Shown one piece after another: positions 1 to 9,957 of a DNA stretch of 64,000 nt. The notes under the pieces were generated by a model, which had not been told where the DNA came from, searched no databases, and saw only the letters and a list, made by a program, of their open reading frames with translations. Source of the stretch: Salinispora arenicola (lineage in GTDB: Bacteria; Actinomycetota; Actinomycetes; Mycobacteriales; Micromonosporaceae); NCBI RefSeq assembly GCF_006716065.1, contig NZ_VFOL01000001.1:2356001-2420000 (forward strand). Reading direction: 5' to 3'. Position numbers and translations under genes: made by a program. Within the stretch, counting starts at the first letter, position 1, and each line of letters starts with the position of its first letter.

Positions 1-68
1 CGAAGACGGTCGACTCGCTCATGCGCCTCGACCTGCCGGCTGGCGTCGACATCGAGATCAAGCTGTAG
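1..68 (+). CDS. rpsJ: 30S ribosomal protein S10, C-terminal fragment
   Basis: Only the last 21 codons are inside the window; the reading frame begins at base 3 and ends at the TAG at 66-68. The peptide ends in VDIEIKL, the usual S10 C-terminus, and the gene sits directly before rplC, as in S10 operons. S10 is part of the 30S head and also the NusE antitermination factor. The start lies upstream of the window. Confidence 0.9.
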   Translation, partial: KTVDSLMRLDLPAGVDIEIKL

Positions 69-79
69 GGATCGGACAA

Positions 80-739
80 ATGGACAGGCAAGTCAAGGGG
101 ATCCTGGGCGCGAAGCTCGGCATGACCCAGGTCTGGGACAACAACCGTGTTGTCCCGGTGACCGTGGTGCAGGCCGGCCCGTGCGTTATCAGCCAGGTCC
201 GTAGCCACCAGAAGGATGGCTACGCGGCGGTCCAGCTGGCATATGGCGCCATCGACCCGCGCAAGGTCAAGAAGCCGATCAGTGGTCACTACACCAAGGC
301 CGACGTGGCTCCGCGCCGCCACATCGTCGAGCTGCGGACGACCGACGCCGCCGAGTACTCGCTCGGTCAGGAGGTCACGGTCGAGCAGTTCCCGGCCGGT
401 ATCTCGGTCGACGTGACCGGAAAGACCAAGGGCAAGGGCTACGCCGGCCCGATGAAGCGGCATGGCTTCCACGGCCTGCGCGCCAGCCACGGTGTGGAGC
501 GCAAGCACCGCTCGCCGGGCTCGATTGGCGGCTGTGCCACTCCGGGCCGGGTCTTCAAGGGCACCCGGATGGCCGGCCGGATGGGTGGTGTGCGCTACAC
601 CGTCCAGAACCTGACCGTCCAGGCGGTCGACACCGAGAACAATCTCCTGCTCGTCCGGGGTGCCATCCCCGGTCCCAAGGGCGCACTGGTCCTGGTCCGC
701 ACCGCGGCCAAGGCGAAGAAGGGCGGTGCGGCCAAGTGA
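80..739 (+). CDS. rplC: 50S ribosomal protein L3
   Basis: 219 aa, normal length for bacterial L3, an early-assembly protein that binds 23S rRNA near the peptidyl transferase centre. The start [19 protein letters not shown] is typical. The glycine- and basic-rich loop [15 protein letters not shown] lies near residues 117-131 and is the part that reaches into the rRNA core. ATG at 80 follows rpsJ by 11 nt. The stop overlaps the GTG start of rplD by 4 nt, so translation is probably coupled. Confidence 0.97.
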   Translation: MDRQVKGILGAKLGMTQVWDNNRVVPVTVVQAGPCVISQVRSHQKDGYAAVQLAYGAIDPRKVKKPISGHYTKADVAPRRHIVELRTTDAAEYSLGQEVTVEQFPAGISVDVTGKTKGKGYAGPMKRHGFHGLRASHGVERKHRSPGSIGGCATPGRVFKGTRMAGRMGGVRYTVQNLTVQAVDTENNLLLVRGAIPGPKGALVLVRTAAKAKKGGAAK

Positions 740-1386
740 CCACCGTTGACGTCCACACCGTCGAAGGCACCACGGCTGGCTCCGTCGAGCTGCCCGCCGA
801 CATCTTCGATGCACAGGCCAACATCGCGCTGATGCACCAGGTCGTGGTGGCTCAGCTCGCCGCGGCCCGGCAGGGTACGCACAAGACCAAGACTCGGGGC
901 GAGGTCGCCGGTGGCGGCAAGAAGCCCTACAAGCAGAAGGGCACCGGTCGGGCCCGTCAGGGCTCCATCCGTGCCCCGCAGTTTGCCGGCGGCGGCGTGG
1001 TACACGGCCCGGTGCCGCGTGACTACAGCCAGCGGACGCCGAAGAAGATGAAGGCCGCCGCGTTGCGTGGCGCCCTCTCGGACCGGGCTCGCGCCGGCAA
1101 GCTGCACGTCGTCGAGGCATTTGTCGCCGGTGAGAAGCCGTCGACCAAGGCCGCCCTGGCCACGTTGGCGAAGCTGACCGACGCGCGTCGGGTGCTGGTG
1201 GTGCTGAGCAGCACCGACGAGCTGAACTGGGTGTCGCTGCGCAACGAGCCGCGGGTGCACCTGATCGAGTCCGGCCAGCTCAACACGTACGACGTGCTGG
1301 TGGCCGACGACGTGGTCTTCACCAGGGAGGCCCTGGACGAGTTCCTGGGCGTTCCCGCTGGGACCACCGAGGAGGGTGGCAAGTGA
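736..1386 (+). CDS. rplD: 50S ribosomal protein L4
   Basis: 216 aa. The extended basic loop that lines the exit tunnel is seen at about residues 50-88, with [18 protein letters not shown] at its centre. GTG start overlaps the rplC stop (GTGA). In enterobacteria L4 represses its own S10 operon; the operon leader lies outside this window, so that cannot be judged here. The 3' end overlaps rplW by 4 nt. Confidence 0.97.
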   Translation: MTTVDVHTVEGTTAGSVELPADIFDAQANIALMHQVVVAQLAAARQGTHKTKTRGEVAGGGKKPYKQKGTGRARQGSIRAPQFAGGGVVHGPVPRDYSQRTPKKMKAAALRGALSDRARAGKLHVVEAFVAGEKPSTKAALATLAKLTDARRVLVVLSSTDELNWVSLRNEPRVHLIESGQLNTYDVLVADDVVFTREALDEFLGVPAGTTEEGGK

Positions 1387-1685
1387 GCACGATCGCCGAC
1401 CCGCGCGACATCATCATCGCGCCGGTCGTCTCGGAGAAGAGCTACAGCGAGCTGAACCGTAACTGGTACACGTTCCTGGTGCACCCGGACGCGAACAAGA
1501 CCGCGATCAAGATCGCTATCGAGCAGATCTTCAACGTCCGCGTCCTGACGGTCAACACGCTCAACCGCGAGGGCAAGCGCAAGCGGACCCGGACCGGGTT
1601 CGGTAAGCGCAAGGACACCAAGCGGGCGATGGTGAAGCTGGCTGACGGTGACCGTATCGAGGCCTTCGGCGGCCCGGTCAGCTGA
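1383..1685 (+). CDS. rplW: 50S ribosomal protein L23
   Basis: 100 aa, the expected size. L23 sits at the mouth of the exit tunnel and docks trigger factor and SRP. Typical features are [13 protein letters not shown] near the N-terminus and the basic stretch [16 protein letters not shown] near residues 60-75. GTG start overlaps rplD; rplB follows after 12 nt. Confidence 0.97.
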   Translation: MSTIADPRDIIIAPVVSEKSYSELNRNWYTFLVHPDANKTAIKIAIEQIFNVRVLTVNTLNREGKRKRTRTGFGKRKDTKRAMVKLADGDRIEAFGGPVS

Positions 1686-1697
1686 GGGGTGTAGACA

Positions 1698-2537
1698 ATG
1701 GCTATCCGTAAGTACAGGCCGACGACGCCGGGCCGGCGTGGCTCCAGCGTCGCCGACTTCGCCGAGATCACCCGGTCGACACCGGAGAAGTCGCTGCTGG
1801 CGCCGCTGCCGAAGAAGGGTGGGCGCAACGCCCACGGCCGGATCACCACCCGCCACCAGGGCGGCGGCCACAAGCGCCAGTACCGGATCATCGACTTCAA
1901 GCGGGTCGACAAGGACGGCGTGCCGGCAAAGGTCGCGCACATCGAGTACGACCCGAACCGCACCGCGCGGATCGCGCTGCTGCACTTCCTGGACGGCGAG
2001 AAGCGCTACATCGTCGCGCCGAAGGACCTCAAGCAGGGCGACATCGTGGAGTCGGGTCCGGGCGCCGACATCAAGCCGGGCAACAACCTGCCGCTGCGCA
2101 ACATCCCGGTCGGCACGACCATCCACAACGTGGAACTGCGTCCAGGCGGCGGTGCCAAGCTGGCCCGTTCCGCCGGCGTCGGTATCCAGTTGCTTGGCCG
2201 GGAGGGCGCCTACGCGACCCTGCGCATGCCGTCCGGTGAGATCCGCCGCGTCGACGTGCGGTGCCGGGCCAGCATTGGTGAGATCGGCAACGCCGACCAG
2301 TCGAACATCAACTGGGGCAAGGCCGGCCGGATGCGGTGGAAGGGCAAGCGCCCGACCGTCCGTGGCGTGGCCATGAACCCGGTCGACCACCCGCACGGTG
2401 GTGGTGAGGGTAAGACCTCTGGTGGCCGCCACCCGGTCAACCCGCAGGGTAAGCCCGAGGGCCGTACCCGCCGTAAGGGCCAGCCGAGTGACCGGCTGAT
2501 CGTCCGCCGTCGCTACGCCACGCGTAAGCGCGGCTGA
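1698..2537 (+). CDS. rplB: 50S ribosomal protein L2
   Basis: 279 aa, full length. L2 is needed for subunit joining and peptidyl transferase assembly. The conserved C-terminal motif [14 protein letters not shown] (about residues 225-238) carries the histidine implicated in activity. The C-terminus is rich in Arg and Lys ([14 protein letters not shown]). ATG at 1698 is 12 nt after rplW. Confidence 0.98.
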   Translation: MAIRKYRPTTPGRRGSSVADFAEITRSTPEKSLLAPLPKKGGRNAHGRITTRHQGGGHKRQYRIIDFKRVDKDGVPAKVAHIEYDPNRTARIALLHFLDGEKRYIVAPKDLKQGDIVESGPGADIKPGNNLPLRNIPVGTTIHNVELRPGGGAKLARSAGVGIQLLGREGAYATLRMPSGEIRRVDVRCRASIGEIGNADQSNINWGKAGRMRWKGKRPTVRGVAMNPVDHPHGGGEGKTSGGRHPVNPQGKPEGRTRRKGQPSDRLIVRRRYATRKRG

Positions 2538-2549
2538 GGGAGATAAGAC

Positions 2550-2831
2550 ATGCCTCGCAGCCTGAAGAAGGGCCCGTTCATCGACGACCACCTGCTCAAG
2601 AAGGTGGAGACGCAGAACGACAAGGGCACCAAGAACGTCATCAAGACCTGGTCGCGGCGCTCGACGATCATCCCGGAGATGCTGGGTCACACGATCGCGG
2701 TGCACGACGGACGCAAGCACGTCCCGGTGTTCGTGACCGAGGCGATGGTCGGGCACAAGCTCGGCGAGTTCGCGCTGACCCGCACGTTCAAGGGTCACGA
2801 GAAGGACGACCGGAAGAGCCGTCGGCGCTGA
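2550..2831 (+). CDS. rpsS: 30S ribosomal protein S19
   Basis: 93 aa. The N-terminus [20 protein letters not shown] and the sequence [19 protein letters not shown] are diagnostic of S19, which forms a complex with S13 in the 30S head. GGGAGATAAGAC gives a ribosome binding site just before the ATG. It lies between rplB and rplV, as in S10 operons generally. Confidence 0.97.
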   Translation: MPRSLKKGPFIDDHLLKKVETQNDKGTKNVIKTWSRRSTIIPEMLGHTIAVHDGRKHVPVFVTEAMVGHKLGEFALTRTFKGHEKDDRKSRRR

Positions 2832-2871
2832 CGCCGCGGGCATACGGATAGAGGAACAAGGGGTTACAGCG

Positions 2872-3330
2872 ATGCCAGGAAAGGGCGACGCTCCGGTGCT
2901 CCCGGGCGCGCGGGCGGTTGCGCGGTACGTGCGCATCTCGCCGATGAAGGCGCGCCGGGTGGTCAACCTCGTCCGCGGCCTGCCCGCGAAGGAGGCGCTC
3001 ACGGTGCTGCAGTTCGCGCCACAGGCCGCGAGCGAGCAGGTGTACAAGGTACTCGCGAGCGCGATCGCCAACGCGGAGAACAACGAGCGGCTGGACCCCG
3101 ACGCGCTGCTCGTCAGCGAGGCGTACGTGGACGAGGGCCCGACGATGAAGCGGTTCCAGCCGCGCGCCCAGGGGCGGGCGTACCGGATCCGGAAGCGTAC
3201 GTGTCACATCACGGTGGTGGTTGAGGCGGTGGCGCCGGCCGCGCCGAAGAAGGCGGCGTCGAAGAAGGCGGCTCCGGCCAAGCAGACCACGCCAGCTGCG
3301 ACCGAGAGCAAGACGGAGGGTGCCGAGTAA
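2872..3330 (+). CDS. rplV: 50S ribosomal protein L22 with a basic tail
   Basis: 152 aa. The first 115 residues are a standard L22 core ([37 protein letters not shown]). This core lines the exit tunnel, and its beta-hairpin is where macrolide-resistance changes occur in other species. Residues of about 118-152 form an Ala/Lys-rich low-complexity extension ([14 protein letters not shown]) beyond the E. coli length. ATG at 2872 follows a 40-nt gap. The stop shares one base with the rpsC start. Confidence 0.97.
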   Translation: MPGKGDAPVLPGARAVARYVRISPMKARRVVNLVRGLPAKEALTVLQFAPQAASEQVYKVLASAIANAENNERLDPDALLVSEAYVDEGPTMKRFQPRAQGRAYRIRKRTCHITVVVEAVAPAAPKKAASKKAAPAKQTTPAATESKTEGAE

Positions 3331-4211
3331 TGGGTCAGAAGGTTCACCCGCACGGGTTCCGGCTCGGCATCTCGACCGACTGGAAGTCGCGCTGGTTCGC
3401 GGACAAGCTCTACAAGGACTACATCGGCGAGGATGTCAAGATCCGCCGGATGATGTCCAAGGGCCTGGAGCGGGCCGGTATCTCCAAGGTCGACATCGAG
3501 CGCACCCGGGACCGGGTCCGCGTCGACATCCACACCGCCCGGCCGGGCATCGTGATCGGCCGTAAGGGCGCGGAGGCCGACCGGATCCGCGGCAAGCTCG
3601 AGAAGCTGACCGGCAAGCAGGTCCAGCTCAACATCATCGAGGTGAAGAGCCCCGAGTCGGACGCACAGCTCGTCGCGCAGGGTGTGGCCGAGCAGCTGTC
3701 CAGCCGGGTCAGCTTCCGCCGGGCGATGCGTAAGGCTATGCAGTCCGCGATGAAGAACCCGGTCTGCAAGGGCATCCGGGTCCAGGTTTCGGGGCGGCTC
3801 GGTGGCGCCGAGATGAGCCGGACCGAGTTCTACCGCGAGGGTCGGGTTCCGCTGCACACGCTGCGGGCCAACATCGAGTACGGCTTCTTTGAGGCCCGGA
3901 CCACCTTCGGCCGGATCGGCGTGAAGGTCTGGATCTACAAGGGCGACGCGGTGCCGGGCCGGGAGACTCCGGCCGAGGCTCCCTCGCGCCCGCGTCGGGA
4001 GCGTGGCGACCGCTCGGAGCGTCCGCGTCGTGGTAGGTCCGGCTCGTCCGGCACGACCGCTGGTGGCACCGAGGCCGGACGGGCCGCAGCTACCACCATC
4101 GCGCAGGCGGCCGAGACGCCGAGCGGCGAGCCCGTGGACGCTGACGCGGTCGCGTCGGCCGCGTCCGCTCCGGCCGCTACTCAGCCGGCAGAAACGCAGC
4201 AGGAGGGCTGA
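3330..4211 (+). CDS. rpsC: 30S ribosomal protein S3 with a long C-terminal extension
   Basis: 293 aa, against about 233 in E. coli. S3 lies at the mRNA entry channel. The KH domain ([18 protein letters not shown], about residues 72-90) and the C-terminal domain ([18 protein letters not shown]) are intact. From about residue 215 the protein becomes a disordered tail, first Arg/Ser-rich ([19 protein letters not shown]) and then Ala/Thr-rich. Tails like this are common in actinobacteria. Confidence 0.97.
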   Translation: MGQKVHPHGFRLGISTDWKSRWFADKLYKDYIGEDVKIRRMMSKGLERAGISKVDIERTRDRVRVDIHTARPGIVIGRKGAEADRIRGKLEKLTGKQVQLNIIEVKSPESDAQLVAQGVAEQLSSRVSFRRAMRKAMQSAMKNPVCKGIRVQVSGRLGGAEMSRTEFYREGRVPLHTLRANIEYGFFEARTTFGRIGVKVWIYKGDAVPGRETPAEAPSRPRRERGDRSERPRRGRSGSSGTTAGGTEAGRAAATTIAQAAETPSGEPVDADAVASAASAPAATQPAETQQEG

Positions 4212-4214
4212 CAG

Positions 4215-4640
4215 ATGCTGATGCCGCGCAAGCCCCCGAAGGGCTTCCGCAAGCCGCACCACCCGGACCGCAGTGGCGCGTCCAAGGGCGGTAACCGGGT
4301 GGTGTTCGGCGAGTTCGGGATCCAGGCTCTCGAACCGGCCTATGTGACCAACCGCCAGATCGAGTCGGCGCGTATCGCGATGACCCGGCACATCAAGCGT
4401 GGTGGCAAGGTCTGGATCACGATCTTCCCGGACCAGGCCCTCACCAAGAAGCCGGCCGAGACCCGGATGGGTTCCGGTAAGGGCTCGCCGGAGTGGTGGG
4501 TCGCGAACGTGAAACCGGGGCGGGTTCTTTTCGAGATGTCCTTCCCTAACGAGCAGATCGCGCGTGAGGCGATGCGTCGCGCGATCCACAAGCTCCCGAT
4601 GAAGTGCCGGATTGTTACGCGCGAAGTGGGTGAATCCTGA
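4215..4640 (+). CDS. rplP: 50S ribosomal protein L16
   Basis: 141 aa. L16 organises the A-site of the 50S subunit. The actinobacterial-type N-terminus [20 protein letters not shown] and the motif [17 protein letters not shown] are seen. Start ATG 4215 is supported by AGGAGG 13-8 nt upstream, inside the end of rpsC. The stop TGATG overlaps the start of rpmC by one base. Confidence 0.97.
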
Positions 4641-4876
4641 TGGCAGCGGGCGTTAAGGCCGGCGAGCTGCGTGAACTCTCCGAGGAGGAGTTGGTCACGA
4701 AGCTGCGCGAGGCCAAGGCGGAGCTGTTCAACCTCCGCGTGCAGGCCGCAACCGGGCAGCTGGACAACAACCGGCGGCTGCAGGTCATTCGTCGGGAGAT
4801 CGCCCGGATCTACACGATCATGCGTGAGCGCGAGCTGGGGCTCTCCGCCGCGCCGACTGAGGTGACTGCAGGATGA
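4640..4876 (+). CDS. rpmC: 50S ribosomal protein L29
   Basis: 78 aa. A small two-helix protein at the tunnel exit, next to L23. It shows the typical sequences [20 protein letters not shown] and [19 protein letters not shown]. The ATG overlaps the rplP stop, and its own stop overlaps the rpsQ start (ATGA), so the three are tightly coupled. Confidence 0.96.
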   Translation: MAAGVKAGELRELSEEELVTKLREAKAELFNLRVQAATGQLDNNRRLQVIRREIARIYTIMRERELGLSAAPTEVTAG

Positions 4877-5148
4877 GCGAGAACACCACCGCGACCACGC
4901 GGGCCCGCCGGAAGGTTCGTGAGGGACTCGTGGTCAGCGACAAGATGGAAAAGACCGTCGTCGTCGAGGTCGAGGACCGGGTCAAGCACGCGCTGTACGG
5001 CAAGATCATGCGCCGGACCAGCAAGCTGAAGGTCCACGACGAGCAGAACTCGGCCGGCATCGGCGACCGGGTCCTGATCATGGAGACCCGGCCGCTGTCA
5101 GCCACCAAGCGGTGGCGGCTCGTGGAGATCCTCGAGAAGGCCAAGTAG
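4873..5148 (+). CDS. rpsQ: 30S ribosomal protein S17
   Basis: 91 aa. A primary 16S rRNA-binding protein with an OB fold. [20 protein letters not shown] and [20 protein letters not shown] are characteristic. It is the last gene of the S10 block. A 98-nt gap containing a hairpin separates it from rplN. Confidence 0.97.
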   Translation: MSENTTATTRARRKVREGLVVSDKMEKTVVVEVEDRVKHALYGKIMRRTSKLKVHDEQNSAGIGDRVLIMETRPLSATKRWRLVEILEKAK

Positions 5149-5196
5149 CGAAGGCTCGAGCTCGGCCGGTACCGGTCGGGCGCAGGTTCCGCCAGG

Positions 5197-5222
5197 CTCC
5201 GGCCGCCGCGGTGCGGCCGGAG
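5197..5222 (+). terminator. Hairpin between S10 and spc operons
   Basis: A perfect 10-bp inverted repeat (5197-5206 with 5213-5222, 6-nt loop) lies in the 98-nt gap between rpsQ and rplN. There is no T-run, so it could be a partial terminator, an RNA-processing site or an attenuator between the two ribosomal operons. Another Shine-Dalgarno (AGGAGA) follows before the rplN GTG. Confidence 0.45.
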
Positions 5223-5246
5223 AACCGGCAGACATAGGAGATAGAC

Positions 5247-5615
5247 GTGATTCAGCAGGAGTCGCGACTGCGCGTCGCCGACAACACGGGTGCCCGGGAG
5301 ATCCTGTGCATCCGGGTGCTCGGCGGCTCCGGTCGGCGCTACGCGAGCATCGGCGACGTCATCGTGGCCACCGTCAAGGACGCGATCCCGGGTGCCGGTG
5401 TCAAGAAGGGCGATGTCGTCAAGGCGGTCGTCGTTCGTACCGCCAAGGAGAAGCGGCGGCCGGACGGCTCGTACATCCGCTTCGACGAGAACGCCGCCGT
5501 CATCATCAAGGACGGTGGGGATCCGCGTGGCACCCGTATCTTCGGCCCGGTGGGCCGGGAGCTGCGGGACAAGCGGTTCATGAAGATTATCTCTCTCGCG
5601 CCGGAGGTGTTGTGA
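5247..5615 (+). CDS. rplN: 50S ribosomal protein L14
   Basis: 122 aa. L14 forms an inter-subunit bridge next to L19. The N-terminus [20 protein letters not shown] and the C-terminal [22 protein letters not shown] (split here between residues 100 and 122) are hallmark sequences. GTG start at 5247 has TAGGAGATAGAC just upstream. It heads the spc block and overlaps rplX by 4 nt. Confidence 0.97.
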   Translation: MIQQESRLRVADNTGAREILCIRVLGGSGRRYASIGDVIVATVKDAIPGAGVKKGDVVKAVVVRTAKEKRRPDGSYIRFDENAAVIIKDGGDPRGTRIFGPVGRELRDKRFMKIISLAPEVL

Positions 5616-5932
5616 CCGTGAAGGTCAAGAAGGGCGACACGGTCGTCGTCATCGCCGGCAAGGACAAGGGTGCCAAGGGTAAGGTCATCGCGGCCTACCC
5701 GCGGCAGGACAAGGTCCTGGTCGAGGGCGTGAACCGGGTCAAGAAGCACACCCGCATCAGCACCACCCAGCGTGGCGCGAAGACCGGTGGCATCGTCACC
5801 CAGGAGGCCGCGATCCACGTCTCGAACGTGATGGTCGTGGACTCCGACGGCAAGCCGACCCGGGTCGGCTACCGGATCGACGAGAACGGCCAGAAGGTCC
5901 GCATCGCGCGTAGCACCGGTAAGGACCTGTGA
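5612..5932 (+). CDS. rplX: 50S ribosomal protein L24
   Basis: 106 aa from GTG 5612, which overlaps the rplN stop (GTGA). GTG 5618 would give 104 aa and an N-terminus (MKVKKGDTV) closer to relatives, so the start is uncertain by two codons. The KOW-motif region [19 protein letters not shown] is near the N-terminus, followed by [13 protein letters not shown]24 is an assembly initiator of the 50S subunit. Confidence 0.95.
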   Translation: MTVKVKKGDTVVVIAGKDKGAKGKVIAAYPRQDKVLVEGVNRVKKHTRISTTQRGAKTGGIVTQEAAIHVSNVMVVDSDGKPTRVGYRIDENGQKVRIARSTGKDL

Positions 5933-6501
5933 TGACCACGGCTACCGAAACCAAGACCATGCCGCGCCTCAAGGAGCGGTACCGTAACGAGATCGTGGAC
6001 CAGCTGCGCGAGCAGTACAAGTACGGCAACCCCATGCAGGTGCCGGGACTGGTGAAGATTGTCGTCAACATGGGCGTCGGCGAAGCCGCCCGGGACGCCA
6101 AGTTGATTGACGGCGCGGTCCGGGACCTGGCCACCATCACCGGCCAGAAGCCACAGGTCCGGCGGGCCACCAAGTCCATCGCGCAGTTCAAGCTGCGGGA
6201 GGGCATGCCGATCGGCGCGAAGGTCACCCTGCGCGGCGACCGGATGTGGGAGTTCCTGGACCGGCTGCTGTCGATCGCGCTGCCGCGTATCCGTGACTTC
6301 CGCGGTCTCGACGGGCGCAAGCTCGACGGGAACGGTAACTACACGTTCGGTCTGACCGAGCAGTCGGTGTTCCACGAGATCGACCAGGACAAGATCGATC
6401 GCCAGCGGGGCATGGACATCACGGTGGTCACCACCGCCACGACAGACGACGAGGGCCGGGCGCTGCTCAAGTTCCTGGGCTTCCCGTTCAAGGAGAACTG
6501 A
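5932..6501 (+). CDS. rplE: 50S ribosomal protein L5
   Basis: 189 aa from ATG 5932, which shares one base with the rplX stop; an in-frame GTG three bases earlier is less likely. L5 binds 5S rRNA and contacts the P-site tRNA. Typical blocks are [35 protein letters not shown] and [12 protein letters not shown]. rpsN follows one base later. Confidence 0.97.
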   Translation: MTTATETKTMPRLKERYRNEIVDQLREQYKYGNPMQVPGLVKIVVNMGVGEAARDAKLIDGAVRDLATITGQKPQVRRATKSIAQFKLREGMPIGAKVTLRGDRMWEFLDRLLSIALPRIRDFRGLDGRKLDGNGNYTFGLTEQSVFHEIDQDKIDRQRGMDITVVTTATTDDEGRALLKFLGFPFKEN

Positions 6502-6502
6502 G

Positions 6503-6688
6503 ATGGCCAAGAAGGCGCTGATCCTCAAGGCGGCCGCGAAGCCGAAGTTCTCGGTTCGCGCGTACACCCGCTGCCAGCGGTGCGGGCGTCCGAAGGCGGT
6601 GTACCGCAAGTTCGGTCTCTGCCGGGTCTGCATCCGGGAGATGGCCCACCGCGGTGAGCTGCCCGGCGTGTCCAAGGCTTCCTGGTAA
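6503..6688 (+). CDS. rpsN: 30S ribosomal protein S14, zinc-binding type Z
   Basis: 61 aa, the short Gram-positive form. Cys24-x2-Cys27 and Cys40-x2-Cys43 form a complete zinc ribbon. The long zinc-free S14 that actinobacteria use under zinc starvation is not in this window. It is placed between rplE and rpsH, the normal spc order. It is followed by a 93-nt gap. Confidence 0.97.
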   Translation: MAKKALILKAAAKPKFSVRAYTRCQRCGRPKAVYRKFGLCRVCIREMAHRGELPGVSKASW

Positions 6689-6781
6689 TAGCCCGGCGCG
6701 CTCCGCGCGTCAGCTGCACTGTCTCTTCGCCGTAGGCCCGGGATCGTTCGGGAACCCCGGCGAGAAAGGTTGACGAGTTTA

Positions 6782-7189
6782 ATGACGATGACCGACCCGA
6801 TCGCAGACATGCTCACGCGTCTGCGTAACGCCAACCAGGCGTACCACGACCGGGTGACGATGCCCTACTCGAAGATCAAGGCCAATATCGCCGAGGTGCT
6901 CAAGGCTGAGGGCTACATCAGCACCTGGTTGGTCGAGGAGCCCGAGGAGAGTGTCGTCGGCAAGCGACTGGTCGTCGAGCTGAAGTACGGCCAGAACCGC
7001 GAGCGGAGCCTGGCCGGCATCAAGCGTGTGTCCAAGCCCGGCCTCCGGGTGTACGCCAAGTCGGGCGAGCTTCCCCGGGTGCTCGGTGGGCTTGGCGTGG
7101 CGATCATTTCGACGTCCCAGGGGCTGCTGACCGACCGGCAGGCCCGCAAGCGGAGCGTTGGCGGGGAAGTCCTCGCCTTCGTCTGGTAA
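6782..7189 (+). CDS. rpsH: 30S ribosomal protein S8
   Basis: 135 aa from ATG 6782 ([20 protein letters not shown]), which matches mycobacterial S8. An in-frame TTG at 6770 would add four residues but lacks a binding site, while AGAAAGG lies about 13 nt before the chosen ATG. The C-terminal [19 protein letters not shown] is typical. S8 is a central 16S rRNA organiser and in E. coli represses the spc operon. Confidence 0.96.
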   Translation: MTMTDPIADMLTRLRNANQAYHDRVTMPYSKIKANIAEVLKAEGYISTWLVEEPEESVVGKRLVVELKYGQNRERSLAGIKRVSKPGLRVYAKSGELPRVLGGLGVAIISTSQGLLTDRQARKRSVGGEVLAFVW

Positions 7190-7205
7190 CGGGAGACAGG
7201 TAGAA

Positions 7206-7748
7206 ATGTCGCGTATTGGACGTAAGTCGATCCCGGTGCCAGCCGGCGTCGACGTCACGATCGACGGCCAGACCGTCAAGGTCAAGGGCCCCAAGGGCGA
7301 ACTCTCGCACACCCTCGCCGAGCCGATCACGGTCGAGCGGGCGGAGGACGGGCAGCTGAACGTGGCCCGCCCGAACGACGAGCGCAAGGCCAAGGAGCTA
7401 CACGGCCTGAGCCGTACCCTGGTCGCCAACATGATCGTCGGGGTCACCGAGGGCTACCGTAAGAGCCTGGAGATCGCGGGTACCGGCTACCGGGTCACCG
7501 CGAAGGGCAAGGACCTCGAGTTCGCACTCGGGTTCTCGCACCCGGTCACGGTGGTGGCGCCGGAAGGCATCACCTTCTCGGTGGAGAAGCCGACGCTGTT
7601 CCACGTGGCTGGCATCAACAAGCAGCTGGTCGGTGAGGTCGCCGCGAACATCCGGAAGATCCGGCCGCCGGAGCCCTACAAGGGCAAGGGCGTGAAGTAC
7701 CAGGGTGAAGTGATCCGCCGTAAGGCCGGAAAGGCAGGTAAGAAGTGA
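7206..7748 (+). CDS. rplF: 50S ribosomal protein L6
   Basis: 180 aa from ATG 7206, preceded by GGGAGACAGG. The N-terminus [19 protein letters not shown] and the C-terminal signature [22 protein letters not shown] (about residues 156-177) are diagnostic. L6 supports the GTPase-associated region of the 50S subunit. It overlaps rplR by 4 nt. Confidence 0.97.
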   Translation: MSRIGRKSIPVPAGVDVTIDGQTVKVKGPKGELSHTLAEPITVERAEDGQLNVARPNDERKAKELHGLSRTLVANMIVGVTEGYRKSLEIAGTGYRVTAKGKDLEFALGFSHPVTVVAPEGITFSVEKPTLFHVAGINKQLVGEVAANIRKIRPPEPYKGKGVKYQGEVIRRKAGKAGKK

Positions 7749-8134
7749 GCGCCACGCTGCTCAAGCGCCGCCGCGGCGTCGCCGCCAAGCGCGCCGTCGG
7801 GCGGGCGCGCCGGCACTTCCGGGTCCGCAGGCAGGTCAGCGGTACGCCCCAGCGTCCCCGCTTGGTGGTTACCCGTTCGCTGCGGCACATCGTCGCCCAG
7901 GTCGTGGACGACACAAAGGGGCACACCCTGGCGTCGGCCTCGACCCTGGACGCCTCGCTGCGGGGCGTCCAGGGTGACAAGAGCGCCCTGGCCGGCAAGG
8001 TGGGCGTCCTGCTCGCCGAGCGGGCGAAGGCCGCTGGTATCGCCAAGGTCGTCTTCGATCGCGGTGGCAACCGGTATGCGGGGCGGGTCGCCGCGCTTGC
8101 CGACGCCGCCCGCGAAGCCGGGCTCGAGTTCTGA
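7745..8134 (+). CDS. rplR: 50S ribosomal protein L18
   Basis: 129 aa from a GTG overlapping the rplF stop. The basic N-terminus ([20 protein letters not shown]) and [18 protein letters not shown] are typical of L18, which delivers 5S rRNA to the large subunit together with L5. The C-terminus [20 protein letters not shown] is well conserved. Confidence 0.96.
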   Translation: MSATLLKRRRGVAAKRAVGRARRHFRVRRQVSGTPQRPRLVVTRSLRHIVAQVVDDTKGHTLASASTLDASLRGVQGDKSALAGKVGVLLAERAKAAGIAKVVFDRGGNRYAGRVAALADAAREAGLEF

Positions 8135-8168
8135 CAAACCCCGTCACGAGAGAGAAGGAAGGCTGCTG

Positions 8169-8783
8169 ATGCCAGGTCAACAGCGCCGTGGCGGCGGGTC
8201 CGGTGGCAACGAGGGTGGTCGCCGCGACAACCGCCGTGAGGGCGGCCGCGGAAACGCGCCCGTCGAGAAGACCCCGCACCTCGAGCGGGTCGTCGCGATC
8301 AACCGCGTCGCTAAGGTCGTGAAGGGCGGTCGTCGCTTCAGCTTCACCGCCCTGGTGATCGTGGGCGACGGCGACGGCACCGTCGGCGTGGGCTACGGGA
8401 AGGCCAAGGAGGTGCCCGCGGCGATCGCCAAGGGTGTCGAGGAGGCCAAGAAGCACTTCTTCAAGGTGCCGCGGATCGGTCAGTCGATTCCGCACCCGGT
8501 GCAGGGCGAGGACGCCGCTGGCGTCGTGCTGCTGAAGCCGGCGTCGGCCGGTACCGGTGTCATCGCCGGCGGCCCGGTGCGTGCGGTGCTGGAGTGCGCG
8601 GGCATCCACGACGTGCTGTCGAAGAGCCTCGGCTCGTCGAACCCAATCAACATCGTGCACGCCACGGTGGCGGCGCTGAAGGGGCTCGAGTCCCCCGAGG
8701 CGGTTGCTTCCCGCCGTGGCCTGCCGGTTGAGGACGTCGCGCCGGCGGCCATGCTGGCGTCGCGGGCGGAGGTGGCGTCCTGA
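8169..8783 (+). CDS. rpsE: 30S ribosomal protein S5
   Basis: 204 aa from ATG 8169, with GAGAGAAGGAAGG upstream. Residues 1-40 form a Gly/Arg-rich tail ([20 protein letters not shown]) absent from E. coli S5. The S5 core follows: [21 protein letters not shown], then [21 protein letters not shown]5 affects decoding accuracy at the mRNA entry channel. Its stop overlaps the rpmD ATG. Confidence 0.97.
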   Translation: MPGQQRRGGGSGGNEGGRRDNRREGGRGNAPVEKTPHLERVVAINRVAKVVKGGRRFSFTALVIVGDGDGTVGVGYGKAKEVPAAIAKGVEEAKKHFFKVPRIGQSIPHPVQGEDAAGVVLLKPASAGTGVIAGGPVRAVLECAGIHDVLSKSLGSSNPINIVHATVAALKGLESPEAVASRRGLPVEDVAPAAMLASRAEVAS

Positions 8784-8965
8784 TGGCTCGCCTGAAGGTC
8801 ACCCAGGTTCGATCCGAGATCGGGACCAAGCGGAACCAGCGGGACTCGCTGCGGTCGCTCGGTCTCAAGCGGATCAACGACGTGGTGGTCAAGGAGGACC
8901 GTCCGGAGATTCGCGGCATGATCTTCACGGTCAACCACCTCGTGAAGGTCGAGGAGGTCGAGTAA
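8783..8965 (+). CDS. rpmD: 50S ribosomal protein L30
   Basis: 60 aa, normal for L30. It shows [20 protein letters not shown] and the conserved [19 protein letters not shown]. It overlaps by one base both with rpsE before it and rplO after it. Confidence 0.96.
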   Translation: MARLKVTQVRSEIGTKRNQRDSLRSLGLKRINDVVVKEDRPEIRGMIFTVNHLVKVEEVE

Positions 8966-9408
8966 TGACGATTAAGGTCCACCACCTGCGTCCGGCGCCG
9001 GGTGCCAAGACCGCCAAGACCCGTGTGGGTCGCGGTGAGGGCTCCAAGGGCAAGACCGCCGGTCGCGGTACCAAGGGTTCCAAGGCCAGGAAGAACATCT
9101 CGGCAGCGTTCGAGGGTGGGCAGATGCCCATCCACATGCGGCTGCCGAAGATGAAGGGCTTCAAGAACAAGTTCAAGGTGACCTTCCAGGTCGTCAACCT
9201 GGAGCGGCTCGCGGAGCTGTTCCCGAACGGCGGCCAGGTTGGTCCGGCCGAGTTGGTCGATGCCGGTGCGGTCCGCAAGGGGCAGCCGGTCAAGGTCCTC
9301 GGTACCGGTGACCTTGGTGGTGTGGCGCTCCAGGTGTCGGCGCACGCGTTCAGCGCGTCGGCCAAGGAGAAGATCACTGCTGCCGGTGGTTCGACGACCG
9401 AGCTGTAG
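8965..9408 (+). CDS. rplO: 50S ribosomal protein L15
   Basis: 147 aa from ATG 8965. The N-terminal glycine-rich region ([20 protein letters not shown]) that threads into 23S rRNA is clear, followed by [18 protein letters not shown]. This is the last gene before a long gene-free gap. In most bacteria secY follows rplO directly, so the separation here is notable. Confidence 0.97.
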   Translation: MTIKVHHLRPAPGAKTAKTRVGRGEGSKGKTAGRGTKGSKARKNISAAFEGGQMPIHMRLPKMKGFKNKFKVTFQVVNLERLAELFPNGGQVGPAELVDAGAVRKGQPVKVLGTGDLGGVALQVSAHAFSASAKEKITAAGGSTTEL

Positions 9409-9420
9409 GAGTGGTACGAC

Positions 9421-9450
9421 GTGGGCAAGCCGGAATCCGGCCTTGCCCAC
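9421..9450 (+). terminator. Hairpin after rplO
   Basis: Stem 9421-9433 pairs with 9437-9450 through 13 bp with one bulged C (9441) and an AAT loop. It starts 12 nt after the rplO stop. There is no downstream T-tract, as is usual in high-GC actinobacteria. It most likely ends or trims the spc transcript. Confidence 0.6.
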
Positions 9451-9635
9451 GTCGCCGCTCGTCGCTCGTTGGCACACCGGTCGCCCGGAAGTGCACATCA
9501 TTCGGTACGGGGCGGCTAGCTGAAAATCGCGTGCTGGCCGCGGGCCAGGGCGAGTTCGCAGATGGCTGAACCTTTGAGGGCGTTGGCAGGCCCGGCCGTT
9601 CAAGAGTCGCCACACGTGCGTCCCGAAGAAAAGAT

Positions 9636-9664
9636 ACGGCAGTTCCGGATTCCGGAACTGCCGT
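9636..9664 (+). terminator. Perfect 13-bp hairpin in the rplO-secY gap
   Basis: Bases 9636-9648 and 9652-9664 are exact reverse complements, separated by ATT. This is a very stable stem-loop with no gene nearby to terminate. Its tip (CCGG-ATT-CCGG) resembles the tip of the hairpin at 9421-9450 (CCGG-AAT-CCGG). It could be a second terminator or the 3' end of an unannotated small RNA. Confidence 0.5.
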
Positions 9665-9951
9665 TACTGCATTTGACCCTCAGGGTCGGGGCGGGCGTCG
9701 ACCCGTGCGGCTCCGGCGGGGCTATACACACCGCGTTAATTGGAATTGCATTGGCGCGGCTGACCAATTGGCGCCTCGACTCGGCCATGAGCGACGACGT
9801 TGCTCTCGCTCCCACGCGAAGCACCGATATGGACCTTGCCTGGTGCCGTGGATAGCGAGGTGGGATGGTGTGGCTGCGGCCGACTCAGCAGTGCGCTCGC
9901 ACCGAGTCCTGGGTGGTCAGGGCGCCTGGTGGCTACCTGGCGTTCATCCGC

Positions 9952-9957
9952 TATAGT
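9952..9957 (+). promoter_or_regulatory. Possible -10 box (TATAGT) upstream of secY
   Basis: TATAGT is close to the consensus -10 and stands out in high-GC DNA. No good -35 hexamer lies 16-18 nt upstream, and secY begins about 320 nt downstream. A second candidate, TAGGGT at 10189-10194, is nearer to secY but also lacks a proper -35. Confidence 0.25.

Noticed and set aside
1023..3083. A 686-residue open frame on the minus strand across the L4-L22 genes
   Set aside because: It is antisense to certain ribosomal protein genes, is Arg/Leu/Val-biased without any domain, and long antisense frames are normal in very GC-rich DNA.
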